Source of the DNA: Akkermansia sp.
Lineage (GTDB): Bacteria > Verrucomicrobiota > Verrucomicrobiia > Verrucomicrobiales > Akkermansiaceae
Direction: 5' to 3'
NCBI GenBank assembly: GCA_017555465.1
Contig: JAFZGH010000228.1
Coordinates: 1 to 15,205 of the forward strand
DNA length: 15,205 bases
The notes beneath the pieces are model-generated. The model searched no databases. It had not been told where the DNA came from and saw only the letters and a program-made list of their open reading frames with translations. A program made the translations under genes and the position numbers. This document shows, piece after piece, positions 13,022 through 15,205 of the stretch (position 1 is its first letter; each line of letters starts with the position of its first letter).

Positions 13022-13948
13022 ATGAATATCTACAGCTCCGTATCCGAACTGGTGGGGCACACCCCGCTGCTGGAAATCTCGAATTATTGCCAGGTTCACG
13101 CCCTCCAGGCCCGCCTCCTGCTCAAACTGGAAATGGTCAATCCCGCAGGCTCGGTGAAAGACCGCGTGGCCCGGAACATCATTGCCGAGGCTGAAGCCAG
13201 TGGCCGTCTGCAGCCCGGCGGCACCATCATTGAGCCCACCAGCGGCAACACAGGCATCGGACTGGCTGCCATCGGATGCTCCCGCGGCTACCGCGTTATC
13301 CTCACCATGCCCGATACCATGAGCGTGGAACGCCGCAACATCGTGAAAGCCTACGGCGCAGAAGTGGTACTCACCCCCGGCGCGCTGGGTATGCAGGGCT
13401 CGGTCGATAAGGCGGAGGAACTGGCTGCCTCCATCCCCGGCGCCATTGTGGCCGGGCAGTTCAGCAACCCGGCTAACCCGGCGGCGCACTACGCCACTAC
13501 CGGCCCCGAAATATGGGCAGATTGCGGGGGCAGGGTAGATGCCCTGGTGGCTGGTGTGGGCACGGGCGGCACGATTACCGGCACCGGCCGCTTCCTGAAA
13601 GAGCAGAACCCCGCCGTGCATGTGGTGGCGGTGCAGCCCGCCGCCTCCCCACTGCTGACCGGTGGCGCGCCCGGGCCGCATGCCATCCAGGGTATCGGCG
13701 CCAATTTCATCCCCGAAGCGCTCGATACCAGCGTGTATGATGAAGTGATTTCGGTGGACAACGAAGCCCCGCTCCAGGCTGCCCGAGAACTCGGGCGGCT
13801 CGAAGGCGTGCTCGTCGGTATCTCCGGCGGTGCTGCCCTGTGGGCTGCCACGCAGCTTGCCCGGCGCCCGGAATGGGCAGGCAAGACCATTGTGGTCATC
13901 ATGCCCGATGGCGCAGACCGCTATTATTCAACCAATCTCTTTGCATGA
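13022..13948 (+). CDS. cysK: Cysteine synthase A (O-acetylserine sulfhydrylase)
   Basis: A 308-aa PLP enzyme that makes cysteine from O-acetylserine and sulfide. Visible are VGHTPLLEI (11-19), the NPAGSVKDR motif with PLP lysine K46, the substrate loop EPTSGNTGIGLA (71-82), the GVGTGGTITGTGR phosphate-binding loop (178-190), a VGISGGA segment near the C-terminus, and the family's final residues. Length is standard for CysK; GMQG (123-126) replaces the usual GMKG. A GAAAGG run 12 bases before the ATG could act as a weak ribosome binding site. Its TGA overlaps the thiE ATG (ATGA). No transcription signal or S-box/T-box is seen in the short gap before it. Confidence 0.95.
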   Translation: MNIYSSVSELVGHTPLLEISNYCQVHALQARLLLKLEMVNPAGSVKDRVARNIIAEAEASGRLQPGGTIIEPTSGNTGIGLAAIGCSRGYRVILTMPDTMSVERRNIVKAYGAEVVLTPGALGMQGSVDKAEELAASIPGAIVAGQFSNPANPAAHYATTGPEIWADCGGRVDALVAGVGTGGTITGTGRFLKEQNPAVHVVAVQPAASPLLTGGAPGPHAIQGIGANFIPEALDTSVYDEVISVDNEAPLQAARELGRLEGVLVGISGGAALWAATQLARRPEWAGKTIVVIMPDGADRYYSTNLFA

Positions 13949-14565
13949 GCAAATCCTTTGACCTGAATCTGTACCTCGTGACGGATGCGCCGGAACGCTG
14001 CCGCCACGGCCTGCTGGAAACCGTGCGCCGCGCCGTGGCTGGCGGGGTCAGCATTGTGCAATACCGCCGCGACCTCCCCGACCACGCCGCCGTGCTGGCG
14101 GAGGTGCTGCCCCTGCGCGATATGCTGCGCACCGCCGGGGTGCCGCTCATCATCAATAACGATGTGGCCCTCGCTGTTGAAATCGGGGCAGACGGCATCC
14201 ACATCGGCCAGGGCGATATGCCCGTGGCAGAAGCCCGCGCCATGATTGGCCCGGATATGATTCTCGGCCTCACCGTGGCGAACGATGCCGAAATGGACGG
14301 CGTTAATCCCGCCCTGGTGGACTACGTGGGCTGCGGCCCGGTATTCCCCACCATATCCAAGGATGACGCCCCCGCCGCCCTCGGCGTGCAGAAATGGGGC
14401 GAACTCGCCGCCCGCTGCCCGGTGCCCATTTGCGCCATCGGCGGGCTGGATGCGGAGCGCGCCCGCGCCGTGCGCGCCACCGGGCATTGCGATGGTATCG
14501 CCGTGGTTTCCGCCATCTGCGCCGCAGAAGACACCGAACAGGCAGCCCGTGAACTAGCCCGATGA
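13945..14565 (+). CDS. thiE: Thiamine-phosphate synthase
   Basis: A 206-aa protein that joins hydroxymethylpyrimidine diphosphate to thiazole phosphate, giving thiamine phosphate. Motifs in order: NLYLVTD (8-14), VQYRRD (38-43; the family often has R-x-K here), PLIINNDVALA (67-77), GADGIHIGQGDMP (81-93), ILGLTVAND, VDYVGCGPVFPT (125-136) with TISKDDAPAALG, and AIGGLDAERA. Length and layout are normal. The ATG overlaps the cysK stop, and its own TGA overlaps the thiM ATG, so translation of the three is coupled. The upstream frame reaching 13840 lies inside cysK and is not used. Confidence 0.94.
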   Translation: MSKSFDLNLYLVTDAPERCRHGLLETVRRAVAGGVSIVQYRRDLPDHAAVLAEVLPLRDMLRTAGVPLIINNDVALAVEIGADGIHIGQGDMPVAEARAMIGPDMILGLTVANDAEMDGVNPALVDYVGCGPVFPTISKDDAPAALGVQKWGELAARCPVPICAIGGLDAERARAVRATGHCDGIAVVSAICAAEDTEQAARELAR

Positions 14566-15205
14566 ATACACTCGATTTAGCCGCCGTACTCGAGCGCCTG
14601 CGCGCGCAGCACCCCCTCATCCTCTCGCTCACCAACACGGTCGTGCAACCCATCACCGCCAACATGCTGCTGGCCGTGGGTGCCGCCCCCGTCATGCTGA
14701 ATGATGCCGAGGAAGCCGAACAACTCCTCCGCACCTGCGCCAATGGCCTGCTTATCAACGTAGGCATACTCTCCCGCCCCCAGGCAGAGCAGATGCGCCG
14801 CGCGGTAGATGCCGCCCATGCTGCCCGCATCCCCTGGGTGCTCGACCCCGTCGCCGTCGGCCTCCTCAGCTTCCGCACCGAATTCTGCCGCGAACTCCTC
14901 GCTCTGCACCCCACCCTCATCCGCGGAAATGCCTCCGAAATCATGGCACTGGCCGGTGAATCTGCCGGCGGCCGCGGAACCGATACCACCGCAGAAAGCG
15001 CCGCAGCCCTCCATGCCGCCAGCCAGCTCGCCCGGCAATTCGGCTGCACCGTGCTCGTCACCGGCGCGGTGGACTACGTGACAGATGGCGCCCGCACCGC
15101 CTCCTTGCACCATGGCCACCCCCTCATGACCCGCGTCACCGGCGTCGGCTGTGCCATGGGCGCCCTGGCCGCCGCCTGCGTGGCTTCCGCGCCCGATGCC
15201 TTCAC
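14562..15205 (+). CDS. thiM: Hydroxyethylthiazole kinase, cut by the right edge
   Basis: An open frame of 214 codons runs off the right edge; the full protein would be about 265-270 aa. ThiM phosphorylates the thiazole alcohol salvaged from thiamine breakdown, supplying the substrate of the preceding ThiE. It shows SLTNTVVQPITANMLLAVGAAP (22-43, substrate site), INVGIL, VLDPVAVG (93-100), LIRGNASEIMAL (119-130), VLVTGAVDYVTDG and VTGVGCAMGAL (192-202) with catalytic-site cysteine C197. The ATG overlaps the thiE stop (ATGA). The 3' end and anything after it, such as thiD, are outside the window. Confidence 0.93.
   Translation, partial: MNTLDLAAVLERLRAQHPLILSLTNTVVQPITANMLLAVGAAPVMLNDAEEAEQLLRTCANGLLINVGILSRPQAEQMRRAVDAAHAARIPWVLDPVAVGLLSFRTEFCRELLALHPTLIRGNASEIMALAGESAGGRGTDTTAESAAALHAASQLARQFGCTVLVTGAVDYVTDGARTASLHHGHPLMTRVTGVGCAMGALAAACVASAPDAF

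Noticed and set aside
1..15205. CRISPR array, insertion sequence, tRNA or rRNA genes
   Set aside because: No regularly spaced repeats, transposase frame, terminal inverted repeats or tRNA-like cloverleaf were noticed on either strand when reading by eye.

Overview
The window looks like a piece of a bacterial chromosome of about 58% G+C (estimated by eye) with a block of tailed-phage genes on its left flank. The organism is most likely a member of Verrucomicrobiota near Akkermansia. That placement is an inference from the protein style, the near absence of Shine-Dalgarno sites and the gene mix, and no marker gene here proves it.

Positions 1-4699 hold a podovirus-like head and neck module in two divergent operons. 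The minus-strand operon reads right to left: a 118-aa unknown protein, a 66-aa small pre-portal protein, a T7 gp8-type portal (head-tail connector), a 91-aa Bbp19-like protein and a scaffold/capsid-assembly protein. A hairpin follows, then the start of another gene cut by the left edge. The plus-strand operon reads left to right: a T7 gp11-type tail tubular A (adaptor) protein, a small winged-helix protein and a small helical protein resembling a terminase small subunit. The plus operon stops abruptly against the host gene yraN, with no large terminase or integrase at that border. This could be a prophage edge, a remnant or a domesticated particle locus.

Positions 4690-7239 (minus) form a host operon: a secreted protein with a gluzincin-like fold whose zinc ligands appear lost, then rnhB (RNase HII), then yraN. 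Positions 7357-9765 (plus) carry a bifunctional NAD(P)HX epimerase/dehydratase (nnrE-nnrD fusion) and rnz (RNase Z). A 190-bp gene-free stretch with T runs and three hairpins separates rnz from a convergent Hanks-type Ser/Thr kinase (9956-11077, minus).

Positions 11184-15205 (plus) form one tight run: obgE (ribosome-assembly GTPase), a YfcE-type phosphoesterase, cysK (cysteine synthase), thiE and thiM. ThiM is cut by the right edge. Overlaps of the ATGA type join cysK-thiE-thiM, so sulfur assimilation and thiazole salvage/thiamine phosphate synthesis are co-transcribed with a housekeeping GTPase.

The first genes of several transcription units have good -35/-10 pairs placed so that transcription would begin at, or within a few bases of, the start codon. 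This suggests leaderless mRNAs at operon heads, in contrast to the one clear Shine-Dalgarno site before an operon-internal gene.
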